From Candidatus Kapaibacterium sp. (GTDB lineage Bacteria > Bacteroidota > Ignavibacteria > Kapaibacteriales > UBA4661): DNA of 64,000 nucleotides. The translations under genes and the position numbers were made by a program. Every line of letters starts with the position of its first letter. Within the stretch, counting starts at the first letter, position 1. The stretch spans positions 1-64,000 of the forward strand of contig RDXM01000107.1 of assembly GCA_004292595.1 (NCBI GenBank), given 5' to 3'. Of the stretch, positions 27,286-36,322 are shown piece by piece. Under the pieces are notes generated by a model, which had not been told where the DNA came from, searched no databases, and saw only the letters and a program-made list of their open reading frames with translations.

Positions 27286-28443
27286 ATGTCTGAACTCTAT
27301 CAAGACTTATCGACAAACACAGCATCAAAGCCAGCTTTGGGCATTGCTTCGGGGACAACTCCCGGCACAGTGCCAGAGTTCAGCACGACCCAGTCCGAAC
27401 CCTCACAAATCCTCATCGTGGATGATGTGCCAGTGAATCTACAAGCTCTTGAGAGTATTTTGCAAACACGCGGCTTTCGCGTGGTAAAAGCAAACAACGG
27501 CGAACAAGCATTGGAGGCAGTTGCGGCAGAAAAGCCTGACCTGATTTTGCTGGATGTGATGATGCCGAAAATGAACGGCTATGAAGTGTGCCAGCACTTA
27601 AAAGAAAATCCCGCCACCTCGAAAATCCCCGTTATTTTCCTGACAGGGCGCAATGATTCGTACTCGGTCATAAAAGGTTTTGCTTCGGGCGCGTTGGATT
27701 ACGTTGTGAAGCCATTTCACGCGCCAGAGCTTCTTGCCCGCATCAATACACATCTTGAACTCAAACGCTCACGCGATGCGATTGTGCGCTACAATTTGCT
27801 TTTAGATGCAGAAAAACGCCGCGCCGAGCAGCTTTTGTTGAATATTTTGCCCGCTTCCATTGCCGACCGTCTGCAAAATGGCGAGCGGCAAATTGCAGAC
27901 CGATTCGATGATGCAACCGTGCTATTTGCTGATGTTACGAATTTTACACCGCTTTCGGAAACGTATTCTGCTGAAGAAATCGTTGGACTGCTCAACCGTC
28001 TCTTTTCTGCTTTCGATGCACTTGCCGATAAGTATGGTGTGGAGAAAATCAAAACAATGGGCGACAGCTACATGGCAGCCTGCGGCATTCCGCTCCAACG
28101 CCCCGACCATGCCGCCGCTTCTGCGCATATGGCAATAGAAATGCTTCAATCACTTGCCACATTAAATCAGGAATCAGGTAATTCGCTCAATATTCGTATT
28201 GGACTGCATTGCGGTCCAGTTGTTGCTGGTGTGATTGGCGTAAAAAAATTCATCTACGACCTCTGGGGCGATACCGTGAATATCGCCTCGCGCATGGAAT
28301 CGCATGGCGAAGCAGGAAAAATACACGTCTCGGAGGCAATCTATACGAAACTCAAGGATACGTTCCGTTTTGAGGATAGAGGAATGGTAGAAGTCAAGGG
28401 CAAGGGTAGCATGAAAACGTACTTCTTGACTAATGCGCTATGA
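27286..28443 (+). CDS. Response regulator with class III adenylate cyclase output
   Basis: A 385-residue cytoplasmic protein. After a Thr/Pro-rich leader (about 40 residues) comes a CheY-type receiver with phospho-acceptor Asp90 in LILLDVMMPK and the conserved Lys in YVVKPF. A helical linker (NILPASIADRL) leads to a class III cyclase domain. The two metal aspartates are Asp216 (VLFADVTNF) and Asp260 (KTMGDSYMA). The Lys before TMGD and the Asp in IYDLWGDTVNIASRME are the adenine-selecting residues, so cAMP rather than cGMP is expected. The start ATG 27286 follows a TGAGGATT ribosome-binding site. It is the only receiver domain in the window. Confidence 0.94.
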   Translation: MSELYQDLSTNTASKPALGIASGTTPGTVPEFSTTQSEPSQILIVDDVPVNLQALESILQTRGFRVVKANNGEQALEAVAAEKPDLILLDVMMPKMNGYEVCQHLKENPATSKIPVIFLTGRNDSYSVIKGFASGALDYVVKPFHAPELLARINTHLELKRSRDAIVRYNLLLDAEKRRAEQLLLNILPASIADRLQNGERQIADRFDDATVLFADVTNFTPLSETYSAEEIVGLLNRLFSAFDALADKYGVEKIKTMGDSYMAACGIPLQRPDHAAASAHMAIEMLQSLATLNQESGNSLNIRIGLHCGPVVAGVIGVKKFIYDLWGDTVNIASRMESHGEAGKIHVSEAIYTKLKDTFRFEDRGMVEVKGKGSMKTYFLTNAL

Positions 28444-28600
28444 CAACATACACCAGCAACGTAGGGGAAGAGACATGAACTATCAATAGTTTTTTGCCCT
28501 CAGTGTCCATACTTTTCCTATTTTTCATATTGTAAAATTTTTGCACTAAATTTTCCACTCACTCACCGCACTTTGTACTGACGTTTGAAGGAGCTTGACC

Positions 28601-29449
28601 ATGAATATCGTCCCTTTAGATGGACAACTTCCCCTAAAAAATGATGGCGCATTAGAACTGTTCTTTATCGGAACAGGCTCGGCGTTTGCGCAAGAGCATT
28701 TTCACACCAACTTCTTGATTATCAAGGGGAATGACCATATCCTTGTGGATTTTGGCGGCACTGGTCCCGTTGCATTTCCCGCAACCACGCACCGCTCCGC
28801 CTCGGATGTGGAAACGCTCTTTGTTACTCACAGCCACTTCGATCACGTCGGTGGGGTAGAGTATTTGGCATTGCTGAATCGGTATATTGGTATGACGACG
28901 CTCAGTCGTCCAAAATTGAAAATGATTATCAACGAGCAGTACCAGCGCACCTTGTGGGAGATGACCCTTCGCGGTGGTATGGAATGGAACGAAGTAAACC
29001 GCGAAGGCGAACGCTTAGGATTTACGGACTTTTTTGAGATTATTCGTCCAAGCCTCGTAACGAGCGAACCGCGCGAAGTCTGGCAAGTGCAGCACGGAAG
29101 CATAAAGCTAGAAATTTTTCGCACCAACCACTTGCCCAAGCAGCCCTTTCCATGGCAGCAAGGCTTTGTTACCTACGGTGTATTTATTGACGACCGCGTG
29201 TTTTTCTCTGGCGATACAGTGTTTGATACCGAATTGATAGAGATGTATGCTACGCGCTCGCAGTATATGTTCCACGATTGTTCATTCATGCCGAATCCCG
29301 TCCATGCCTCGCTTCCAGAATTGCGCACCTTAGCCGATGACATCAAGAAAAAAATGTTTCTGGTGCATTACCCCGACAAGCCAGAATTACATGATTTTAC
29401 AGGCTTTGCAGGGCTAACGAAGCAAGGGTGGCGGTATATTCTTGAGTAA
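28601..29449 (+). CDS. Metallo-beta-lactamase-fold hydrolase
   Basis: A 282-residue cytoplasmic metal-dependent hydrolase. The core motif is THSHFDHVGG with His77, His79, Asp81 and His82; further ligands are expected in HDCSF, SGDTVFDTE and the late FLVHYPD. The opening (LELFFIGTGSAFAQ) resembles RNase Z and related phosphodiesterases. A strong Shine-Dalgarno GAAGGAG (28587-28593) sets the start at ATG 28601. It lies between an adenylate cyclase gene and a kinase gene, all in one direction, so cleavage of a cyclic nucleotide is a reasonable but unproven role. Confidence 0.88.
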   Translation: MNIVPLDGQLPLKNDGALELFFIGTGSAFAQEHFHTNFLIIKGNDHILVDFGGTGPVAFPATTHRSASDVETLFVTHSHFDHVGGVEYLALLNRYIGMTTLSRPKLKMIINEQYQRTLWEMTLRGGMEWNEVNREGERLGFTDFFEIIRPSLVTSEPREVWQVQHGSIKLEIFRTNHLPKQPFPWQQGFVTYGVFIDDRVFFSGDTVFDTELIEMYATRSQYMFHDCSFMPNPVHASLPELRTLADDIKKKMFLVHYPDKPELHDFTGFAGLTKQGWRYILE

Positions 29450-29500
29450 TGCTCACTGGTTGTGCTCGACTCATTTTTCTCTGTTTCGTTTTTTCTGTCA

Positions 29501-32002
29501 ATGACTTCTTTTTCTACATCCGAGATTCCTCCTGCTTTTTCGCCCAATGACCACACGCTTTTCGCGGAGTCATTGTCGGCAGATACAGCAGCGAGCCTTT
29601 TCGCAGAGCCGTATCGGCATGGAGTTGTGCCAGATACTGCGCTGGCGCGTCGTGTTCATCTTTGCGCAATGGATGAAGAGCTTCAAGACTATATTTCTGG
29701 GCATGATATTTCTTTGTCAAGGGGACAACTGCTCGGTGCGGAGTTGAATGCGTCTCCTGCCGAGTTGCATGATTTTACCACAGCACAAGACTTTACACCA
29801 TTTTGGAAAGCCTCTGTCTTTCATTGGCGTGCTGCAGCGCAGCTTGCTACATTGTCCGAGAGCGATGCCATCTCGCCCGACAGCCTCGCCGAAGCACACT
29901 GGAACGTGATTTTGGCGGATATTGCTGCTACGGGGAATATCTTGCGCACCTCGCCCGCGCTTGCCGCTCTCAGGCGGCTTTCGGAGATTTCTGACCGTGC
30001 GCGGCGTATTGCCTATTTCAGTCATTGCCTCACCTTTCCGACCGTCGAAGCATTCTCCGAAAGTCTCACACGCCGCGACCTCAACGACGTAGAGCGTCTC
30101 GTCCTCACCTACGGCGAAGCCTGTTGCTACGCCTCGCGCAAGGATGAAGAACGTTTTGAGCATTCCGCCGAAAAATTTGTGAATCTTTGCACGATGGATG
30201 TTCCCGCGATGTCGGCTCCGGCGTATCATTTGCTTGTGCTGCTGCGGCAATTTGGAAAGGGAAAGTCGGAATCAGCCGAACAGCTAAAATCATACTTACA
30301 ACGCCTCCGCTTGCAGCATCCCTCGCCCTTTGTGCGTTTACATACCGATATTCTCTTTCAAGAAGATACGCTGAATTTCGACTTTTGGACCGGTAGTGTG
30401 CGGCAAAAAATTGACTGGACATTTGCCGCTCTCCAAAGCCTGAAGATGGCTATTGCGCTGGGCTTGCACCACTCGTGGTATAGCTATTTGCAATATACGA
30501 TTGCCCAGAGATGTTCGTATTCTGGCATCTACGGTGTTGCGCGAGAACTCATTGAAGGTATGGAACGCCAAGAGTCGCTCTATGCCTACGTTGCGCGTGG
30601 GTATTATTGGGCAGAGCAAGAAAAATACGACCGCTCGGCGACAGTCTATCACGAGTTGGTAGAATTTATTGAAGATGAAAACGCTGCCGCCGCTCGCAGC
30701 ACCTACGAACTGCATCCAGCAATTCGCCAAAATGATATTGCTTTTTGCTATTACTACGCTGCCCAAGCCACGTTCAATACGCGCTCGACCGACGACGATA
30801 TCGAGTTGTGCGCGAGCTACATTGAAAAATTCTTTTTGTGGTCGGAGTATCTCTCGCTTGCGGCGAGAACAGTGTTGCAGAAAATTTGCCATGCAATGCT
30901 GAGTGAACTCATGCACAATCTTCCCGAAGCTGTTGCTTTTTATGAAGAATACGTGAGTTTAGTTGCCGAAGACGATTATATTAGCAAAATCAAGACCTTA
31001 TCGCATTTGGCGCAGCTCTACGCTCAATCTTTGCAAAATTTTACCAAAGCCGATGAACACTTGCAATCGCTCAAACGCCTTTTGCCGCAAATTCAGCGCA
31101 ATTCCGTCGAGCAGCTCGGTATTAATGACGGCACGAATCGCTCGGAAAACCAAAGCACCGAAACGCAACTCTGGCTCACAAAATATTCTCTCAAAGCCAC
31201 GCAAAAAGTAATGACCTCGCTCGATTCCGTAACGAATCAACTTGGCTCGGCATACCAGCTTTTGGAGTCGCAGAATGACCGCTTAATGGAAGTAAATCAA
31301 AGTTTGGTGGAATTGAACAACGAAAAAAATGAGTTTTTAGGAATTGTTGCGCACGACTTAAAAAATCCGCTCGCTAGTATTTTACTCGGAATTGATATGC
31401 TCGACCGCTATCACGACAAAATGCCCATTGAGCAGCAACGCAAAAAACTGGTGGATATTCGCCACACCAGCCAGCGTATGCAAGCAATTATCACGAATTT
31501 GCTGGATATTAACGCCATCGAAACGGGGAAGTTTAATCTTTCGCCCGTGCAGTTTAATTTCTCGGAAGCCGTTGAAAAAATGGTAGAAGATTACCAAGAG
31601 CGTGCAACGACCAAGAATATTTTGCTGAATTTTTCCAGCGAAAATACGAGCGCAAGCGCAATGGCAGACCCCAACGCAACATCGGAAATTTTAGACAATC
31701 TCATTTCCAATGCTGTGAAATACTCCCCGCACGACAAGCGCGTTTGGGTAAGCGTTCATCTGAGCAATAGTGCCGTTGCTTGTCATGTCCGCGACGAAGG
31801 TCCGGGCTTGAGCGAAGAGGACAAACAAAAACTCTTTGGGAAATTCCAGCGCCTATCGGCAAAACCCACTGGCGGCGAGCATTCGACGGGCTTGGGGCTT
31901 TCCATCGTGAAAAAACTCGCCGAAGCTATGCGCGGTAATGTGTGGTGCGAATCCGAACTTGGACACGGCGCAACCTTTGTTGTGGAATTACCCACGCAGT
32001 GA
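29501..32002 (+). CDS. Cytoplasmic histidine kinase with helical-repeat (TPR-like) sensor
   Basis: An 833-residue kinase with no signal peptide or membrane helix. The first 560 residues are helical and resemble TPR/SEL repeats (for example CASYIEKFFLWSEYLSLAAR, LAQLYAQSLQNFTKADEHL). A coiled coil then leads to HisKA, with His618 in IVAHDLKNPLAS. The ATPase domain has DNLISNAVKYSP, DEGPGLSEEDK and GEHSTGLGLSIVKK. The sensor probably reads a protein partner rather than an external ligand. It follows the MBL-hydrolase gene by 51 bp. The stop codon lies in a 9-bp tandem duplication. Confidence 0.9.
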   Translation: MTSFSTSEIPPAFSPNDHTLFAESLSADTAASLFAEPYRHGVVPDTALARRVHLCAMDEELQDYISGHDISLSRGQLLGAELNASPAELHDFTTAQDFTPFWKASVFHWRAAAQLATLSESDAISPDSLAEAHWNVILADIAATGNILRTSPALAALRRLSEISDRARRIAYFSHCLTFPTVEAFSESLTRRDLNDVERLVLTYGEACCYASRKDEERFEHSAEKFVNLCTMDVPAMSAPAYHLLVLLRQFGKGKSESAEQLKSYLQRLRLQHPSPFVRLHTDILFQEDTLNFDFWTGSVRQKIDWTFAALQSLKMAIALGLHHSWYSYLQYTIAQRCSYSGIYGVARELIEGMERQESLYAYVARGYYWAEQEKYDRSATVYHELVEFIEDENAAAARSTYELHPAIRQNDIAFCYYYAAQATFNTRSTDDDIELCASYIEKFFLWSEYLSLAARTVLQKICHAMLSELMHNLPEAVAFYEEYVSLVAEDDYISKIKTLSHLAQLYAQSLQNFTKADEHLQSLKRLLPQIQRNSVEQLGINDGTNRSENQSTETQLWLTKYSLKATQKVMTSLDSVTNQLGSAYQLLESQNDRLMEVNQSLVELNNEKNEFLGIVAHDLKNPLASILLGIDMLDRYHDKMPIEQQRKKLVDIRHTSQRMQAIITNLLDINAIETGKFNLSPVQFNFSEAVEKMVEDYQERATTKNILLNFSSENTSASAMADPNATSEILDNLISNAVKYSPHDKRVWVSVHLSNSAVACHVRDEGPGLSEEDKQKLFGKFQRLSAKPTGGEHSTGLGLSIVKKLAEAMRGNVWCESELGHGATFVVELPTQ

Positions 32003-32011
32003 ACGCAGTGA
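31994..32011. repeat. 9-bp tandem duplication carrying the stop codon of the third kinase
   Basis: ACGCAGTGA occurs at 31994-32002 and again at 32003-32011. The first copy ends in the TGA stop codon and the second repeats it in frame. Confidence 0.8.
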
Positions 32012-32045
32012 AAACGGGAAATGCGTTACTTGTCCCACAGAGTGC

Positions 32046-32276
32046 ATGAATGCTGAATCTTACACAGTCTTTGATTGCGATTCACCGACCCAGAAAGAAA
32101 AAATGCTTGCAGAGCAGACCACATCTGACGTGTGGGCGAAGTCATTCAAAAGTGCAATAATCGAAAAACAGGCTTCAACTACTGACAAATACTTGCATTC
32201 AGGTATAAAGAAGAGTACTAAAAAAACAGAGGAAAATAGTCTCAAAAATACTTTTTTTGTTGTGGAGGCACTATGA
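32046..32276 (+). CDS. Possible small protein overlapping the next gene by ATGA
   Basis: A 76-residue reading frame, charged and Thr/Ser/Lys-rich (for example SPTQKEKMLAEQTTSDVW), with no recognised domain. Its stop codon overlaps the next start codon as ATGA (32273-32276), the form used for translational coupling. The GGAGG ahead of the next gene lies inside it. The ribosome-binding site for its own ATG 32046 is poor. It could equally be untranslated leader. Confidence 0.35.
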   Translation: MNAESYTVFDCDSPTQKEKMLAEQTTSDVWAKSFKSAIIEKQASTTDKYLHSGIKKSTKKTEENSLKNTFFVVEAL

Positions 32277-32791
32277 GTTTTCGACATCAATATCCGCTCG
32301 ACGAGCATACGTTTGTGGAGGTCATCCGCGAAAGCGACGCGAGCAATGGCGGGGCTTCCAGCGCAGAAGGTGCGAGTGCTGTGCATTGGCAGCCGCGTGT
32401 GGAATTCCATCTGCACGCCCGCGATGCAAGCACTGGCACCGACGGTAGTTATGTAGAGGTTGCACGTATGATGTTGCGTTCACTGGAGCCGATTACACCC
32501 GATTTCTCAGCAAACGACTTTGTGCAACATGGCTTGAAATCAGTGCAGCCAGGCAAAGGATATGCGCACAAACTGCATGATTTCGTCGTGTCGCATCACA
32601 AAAATTTCCCCTTTCCCGTTGAAAATATCTACTCAACCGAGCCAAGCATTGACAATATCTACTTTGTGCAACGCAATCAGCCGCGCTTGTATATGTCCGA
32701 AAGCGCGAAAATGTTTTGGGGAAAGCGCGTCAAGGCTGGCAAAGCAGAGTATATTGAGGCTTTGAAGCGTTTCCGTATCAAGTGGGAATAA
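32273..32791 (+). CDS. Protein of unknown function (172 residues)
   Basis: I do not recognise this protein. It is polar and cytoplasmic, with a Gly/Ser/Ala-rich loop (about residues 25-35), a His-rich stretch (VEFHLHARD), LHDFVVSHHKNFPF in the middle, and a basic C-terminus (FWGKRVKAGKAEYIEALKRF). A good ribosome-binding site, TGGAGG, precedes ATG 32273. It lies 50 bp upstream of thyX on the same strand, which may indicate cotranscription. Its stop codon lies in a 10-bp tandem duplication, AGTGGGAATA twice (32781-32800). Confidence 0.65.
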   Translation: MSFRHQYPLDEHTFVEVIRESDASNGGASSAEGASAVHWQPRVEFHLHARDASTGTDGSYVEVARMMLRSLEPITPDFSANDFVQHGLKSVQPGKGYAHKLHDFVVSHHKNFPFPVENIYSTEPSIDNIYFVQRNQPRLYMSESAKMFWGKRVKAGKAEYIEALKRFRIKWE

Positions 32792-32840
32792 GTGGGAATA
32801 GAAACGCCAGCACATTGATTTCACCTTTATTTTTTATCGT

Positions 32841-33734
32841 ATGTCCTCAGTAGAAACACACTCTTCTTCCGTCCATCACCAAGCAGCCAGCGCACAACAA
32901 TTCCCTGAAGGGCGCGTTATTTCTTGTCTTGACAAAGGTTTTGTGCGATTGGTTGATTCTATGGGTTCTGATGCGGCAATCGTTCAGGCGGCGCGTGTTT
33001 CCTACGGAGCAGGCACAAAACAGGTGAGCGAAGATAGAGGATTAATCCGCTATCTTATGCGCCATGCCCATTCTACGCCATTTGAAATGGTGGAGTTCAA
33101 ATTCCACGTCAAGCTCCCGATTTTTGTTGCGCGGCAGTGGATTCGGCATCGCACAGCAAACGTGAACGAGTATAGCGGACGGTATTCCGTCATGCACGAT
33201 GAGTTTTATGTGCCAGAGGGTGCGCAAATACGCCCACAAAGTGCGACCAATAAGCAAGGACGCGGCGACGAAACCCTTTCTGCCGATGAAAGCGCACACA
33301 TACTAGATTTGCTGAAAACAGGTCAAACACAAGCATATCAGGACTACGAAACCTTACTCGACCGCAATGTTGCCCGCGAACTTGCTCGTATCAATCTTCC
33401 TGTGTCGATGTACACGGAATGGTACTGGAAAATTGACTTGCACAATCTCTTTCATTTTCTCCGCCTCCGCATGGATGCTCATGCGCAGTACGAAATCCGT
33501 GTGTATGCCGAAGCAATGGCAGAAATGGTGCGAGAAATTACGCCGCTTGCTTTTGAAGCCTTTGAAGATTACGCGCTCAACGCTGTGCGCTTGACTGCGC
33601 CAGAAACACGCGCTCTGAAGCGGCTTTTGAGCGCACACGACCTCGACGACGCTGCATTGCTGGAGAGCGGGCTTTCAAAGCGAGAAATGGCGGAGTTTCG
33701 TGGTAAAGTAGAAAAAATTCGCGCCGCACAATAA
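32841..33734 (+). CDS. thyX: Flavin-dependent thymidylate synthase
   Basis: Methylates dUMP to dTMP using FAD, NADPH and methylenetetrahydrofolate. The ThyX signature RHRTANVNEYSGRYS lies at about residues 100-114. Other supporting stretches are AARVSYGAGTK and LPVSMYTEWYWKIDLHNLFHFLRLR, typical of the longer ThyX forms. At 297 residues it is in the upper part of the family range, with about 30 extra polar N-terminal residues. No thyA or dihydrofolate reductase gene is adjacent. Confidence 0.95.
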   Translation: MSSVETHSSSVHHQAASAQQFPEGRVISCLDKGFVRLVDSMGSDAAIVQAARVSYGAGTKQVSEDRGLIRYLMRHAHSTPFEMVEFKFHVKLPIFVARQWIRHRTANVNEYSGRYSVMHDEFYVPEGAQIRPQSATNKQGRGDETLSADESAHILDLLKTGQTQAYQDYETLLDRNVARELARINLPVSMYTEWYWKIDLHNLFHFLRLRMDAHAQYEIRVYAEAMAEMVREITPLAFEAFEDYALNAVRLTAPETRALKRLLSAHDLDDAALLESGLSKREMAEFRGKVEKIRAAQ

Positions 33735-33826
33735 ACCGCTCCCATATCAACAACTGCCCGACAATCTCATATAATACCGACCAAATATTCTGTTCAAGCA
33801 GCCTGAATACTCAGAGGAGGTCTCTG

Positions 33827-35197
33827 GTGAAACACAGCACAAAAAATGGCAAACTTCTCTACACCGATGGCGCAAGCATTGAAGCCTTTGTGCGCACTGC
33901 CCTCCAAAGCGGCGCAAGCGAAGGCAATGCCGAAGCATTGGTGCAGCTCTACCGCCGCTTGCACGAGCGCATTGAGGCATTAGAGCAATCATTAAAATTG
34001 CATCATATCGACAAAGCCGAGCGCAGTAGCGGCGTGGAAGCGCGGTATCGCCAAATGCTGGACGCTATTACCGATTATACCTTCACCGTAACGGTACAAA
34101 ACGGCGTTCCTGTGCATACGCAACACAGCACAAGTTGTGTGGCTATTACAGGTTACGAAGCGCATGAATACGAGAATAATTCAATTCTTTGGTACGATAT
34201 GATTTTCCCTGCCGACCGCGAACTTGCCTTGCGACAAGCGCGTGAAATCTTGCACGAACAGCAATCCGATGCGGTAGAGCATCGGATTATTCGCAAGGAT
34301 GGCGCGGTGCGTTGGGTGAAAAATACGCCTGTGCTGCATTTCAACGAAGCGCATGAACTTATTGCCTACGATGGGCTTGTTTCTGATATTACCGAGCGCA
34401 AAGAGGCAGAAGAAGCAATGCGCGAGAGCGAGGAACGCTTTCGTTTTATCATTGAGCAATCACCGATCGGGATTGCTCTGACCACGCCGAGCGGACGTAT
34501 TTTGAAAGCAAATGCGACAATTTGCACCATGCTGGGCTTCGACGAGCAAGAAATCACGCGGCTTTCGACGCAGGATATTTCCGTTCCAGAGGATGCCGTG
34601 CGTGAGGAGAAACCGCTTCAGCAGTTACTTGCAGGCGAAATTCCGCATTTAGAAATTGAAAAACGCTTTGTGGCAAAATCTGGCGAAGTGGTCTGGGGAA
34701 ACGTCCATAGCTCGTTTCTCCGCGACCGAGACGGCAAGCCGCTTGTACGAATTGCGATTGTCGAAAACATCACGCCGCGCAAACAAGCAGAAAACGCCCT
34801 GCGCCAAAGCGAAGAACGCCTTCGCGCACTCATGCAAAACGCGAATGATGCGGTTGTGATTTCCGACAGCGAAGGCAGTTTCTCGTATTGCAGCCCCTCG
34901 GTAGCGCGGATGTTTTATTACGGACCAGAGCGTATGCTCGGCACAAATGCCTATTCGTATATTCATCCCGACGATTTGGCACACGTCAAAGAGCAATTTC
35001 GCCAGCTTATTGAGTTGCCGATGAACACCATGAAAACAATGCAATATCGCTTTCGCCGCGCCGATGCTTCGTGGGCAGAATTGGAAGCCGTTTCAACTAA
35101 TTTGCTCAAACACCCTGTTATTCAAGGAATTGTTACCAATGCACGAGATATTTCCAAGCGGCATCGGCAGGGACAAGACACGGACGACGACGAGTAG
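33827..35197 (+). CDS. PAS-domain protein with three PAS/PAC units and no output domain
   Basis: A 456-residue cytoplasmic protein. A helical N-terminus (about 70 residues) is followed by three PAS units, each closed by a PAC-type segment: DGLVSDITERKEAEE, AIVENITPRKQAEN and TNARDISKRHRQ. The region after the third PAC is only an acidic tail (QDTDDDE). The kinase, cyclase or GGDEF domain that normally follows such an array is missing, and the downstream gene runs the opposite way, so the loss is not a nearby frameshift. The start is GTG 33827, set by a strong AGAGGAGG site (33813-33820). Confidence 0.85.
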   Translation: MKHSTKNGKLLYTDGASIEAFVRTALQSGASEGNAEALVQLYRRLHERIEALEQSLKLHHIDKAERSSGVEARYRQMLDAITDYTFTVTVQNGVPVHTQHSTSCVAITGYEAHEYENNSILWYDMIFPADRELALRQAREILHEQQSDAVEHRIIRKDGAVRWVKNTPVLHFNEAHELIAYDGLVSDITERKEAEEAMRESEERFRFIIEQSPIGIALTTPSGRILKANATICTMLGFDEQEITRLSTQDISVPEDAVREEKPLQQLLAGEIPHLEIEKRFVAKSGEVVWGNVHSSFLRDRDGKPLVRIAIVENITPRKQAENALRQSEERLRALMQNANDAVVISDSEGSFSYCSPSVARMFYYGPERMLGTNAYSYIHPDDLAHVKEQFRQLIELPMNTMKTMQYRFRRADASWAELEAVSTNLLKHPVIQGIVTNARDISKRHRQGQDTDDDE

Positions 35198-35212
35198 TTT
35201 GGTCGCGGAAGT

Positions 35213-35968
35213 TTACGCTTTCACGCTCTGCCAACCAAGCTCCGCAGCGAGCGCGTATCGAGGATGTTCCTGCGGAATACACACTTTATTTGGGCTGTTC
35301 GGCGCACGAAAAATCGTATAATTTGGCAAAGAAAAATCAATCTGCGTGTGCGTAATTTCTGCTTGAATAATGGGGCGATAGTGCGCTATAATTTTTGCTG
35401 CACCCTGCAAAACCTGATTCTCTGCGCCTTCTGCGTCAATTTTCAAAAAATCAAACCGTGTGAGTTTTTCCCATGCAAATAAATCATCCAAGGCAACGAC
35501 CAGCGAGGATAAGGCTTGTGCGGTAGAATCATGCTTGAGAAGGCTGAATTCATGCGGCTTTGCGGAGTTCATCCAAAGCGTACTGGTTTCGGTTTTCGCA
35601 CCAGCACAGAAATTGCGAATGCGAAGATTGGTAAATTGATTCTCTTTCGCGCTTTTGAACAAGACCGCCAGCACATCCGGAAATGGCTCAAGCGCCAAGA
35701 CTGTTCCCGTTCCAGCAAGATGCTGTGCGGCTTTGATGCTGTAAATTCCTGTATTCGCGCCAACGTCAATCATCACGCTTTCTGGCGCGAGAAATTTTGT
35801 GAAATGTTTGTATTCTGGCTCAATATCATCGCGCCAAACGTAGATGCCGCGCCCACCGAAGCCTGCTTTGTTCTGACCATAGACGATTGCGCCATTCGAC
35901 AATCGTGTTTTCAAAAGGTGTGTGCGCGGGCTGAGTGCCACGCGGATTTTGCGCAAAAATTCCGTCAT
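35213..35968 (-). CDS. FkbM-family methyltransferase
   Basis: A 251-residue SAM-dependent methyltransferase. Motif I is VMIDVGANTGIYS (about residues 61-73), the acidic end of strand 2 is LALEPFPDV, and the family hallmark FLKIDAEGAENQVLQGA is present. FkbM proteins usually O-methylate polysaccharides, glycolipids or small metabolites. No glycosyltransferase lies next to it, though a flippase is 2 kb away. An in-frame stop 15 bp upstream of the ATG fixes the start. The gene is convergent with the PAS gene, with 15 bp between their stops. Confidence 0.9.
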   Translation of the reverse strand: MTEFLRKIRVALSPRTHLLKTRLSNGAIVYGQNKAGFGGRGIYVWRDDIEPEYKHFTKFLAPESVMIDVGANTGIYSIKAAQHLAGTGTVLALEPFPDVLAVLFKSAKENQFTNLRIRNFCAGAKTETSTLWMNSAKPHEFSLLKHDSTAQALSSLVVALDDLFAWEKLTRFDFLKIDAEGAENQVLQGAAKIIAHYRPIIQAEITHTQIDFSLPNYTIFRAPNSPNKVCIPQEHPRYALAAELGWQSVKA

Positions 35969-36214
35969 TGTGCGAGAAAATTAGTGAAGAAATTGGGAAA
36001 AGAATTTGGCGAAACCTGCTTGTCAAGAGAGCAACCACGCCTACAACGCGCTCCAAAACTACAACAATCCGCCCTCTACCGCAAATCTTTTGCGTTGATG
36101 TTCGTTTGTCAGCTTTCGTGATGTGATTTCTGCGTCCAATTCCAGCATTCACTCGCCTACGGTTGAGAAAATAAGCGGATGATGCGCAAAAGAATGTATG
36201 CAGAAATTTCACAA

Positions 36215-36226
36215 TTTTGTATTTTG
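36215..36226 (+). promoter_or_regulatory. Promoter-like box TTTTGTATTTTG
   Basis: One base different from the boxes at 15115 and 27147, 97 bp upstream of the PrsW-like start codon. The rest of the 354-bp gap shows only the small tandem repeat at 36266. Confidence 0.35.
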
Positions 36227-36265
36227 AAAACTCGGCAGACGTAACGGTCTATTTGCTCGGGAATG

Positions 36266-36285
36266 CTCAGAAATCCTCAGAAATC
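36266..36285. repeat. 10-bp tandem duplication upstream of the PrsW-like gene
   Basis: CTCAGAAATC is repeated twice without a gap and followed by CTCAC, the start of a third unit. It lies 38 bp before the start codon. Confidence 0.75.
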
Positions 36286-36322
36286 CTCACAAATTGTTTC
36301 ATTTTTTGCGAACAGGTGTTGT

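Noticed and set aside
35516-36121. 201-residue plus-strand frame over the FkbM gene
   Set aside because: It runs antisense to the methyltransferase, which has clear SAM-binding motifs, and has no motif of its own.
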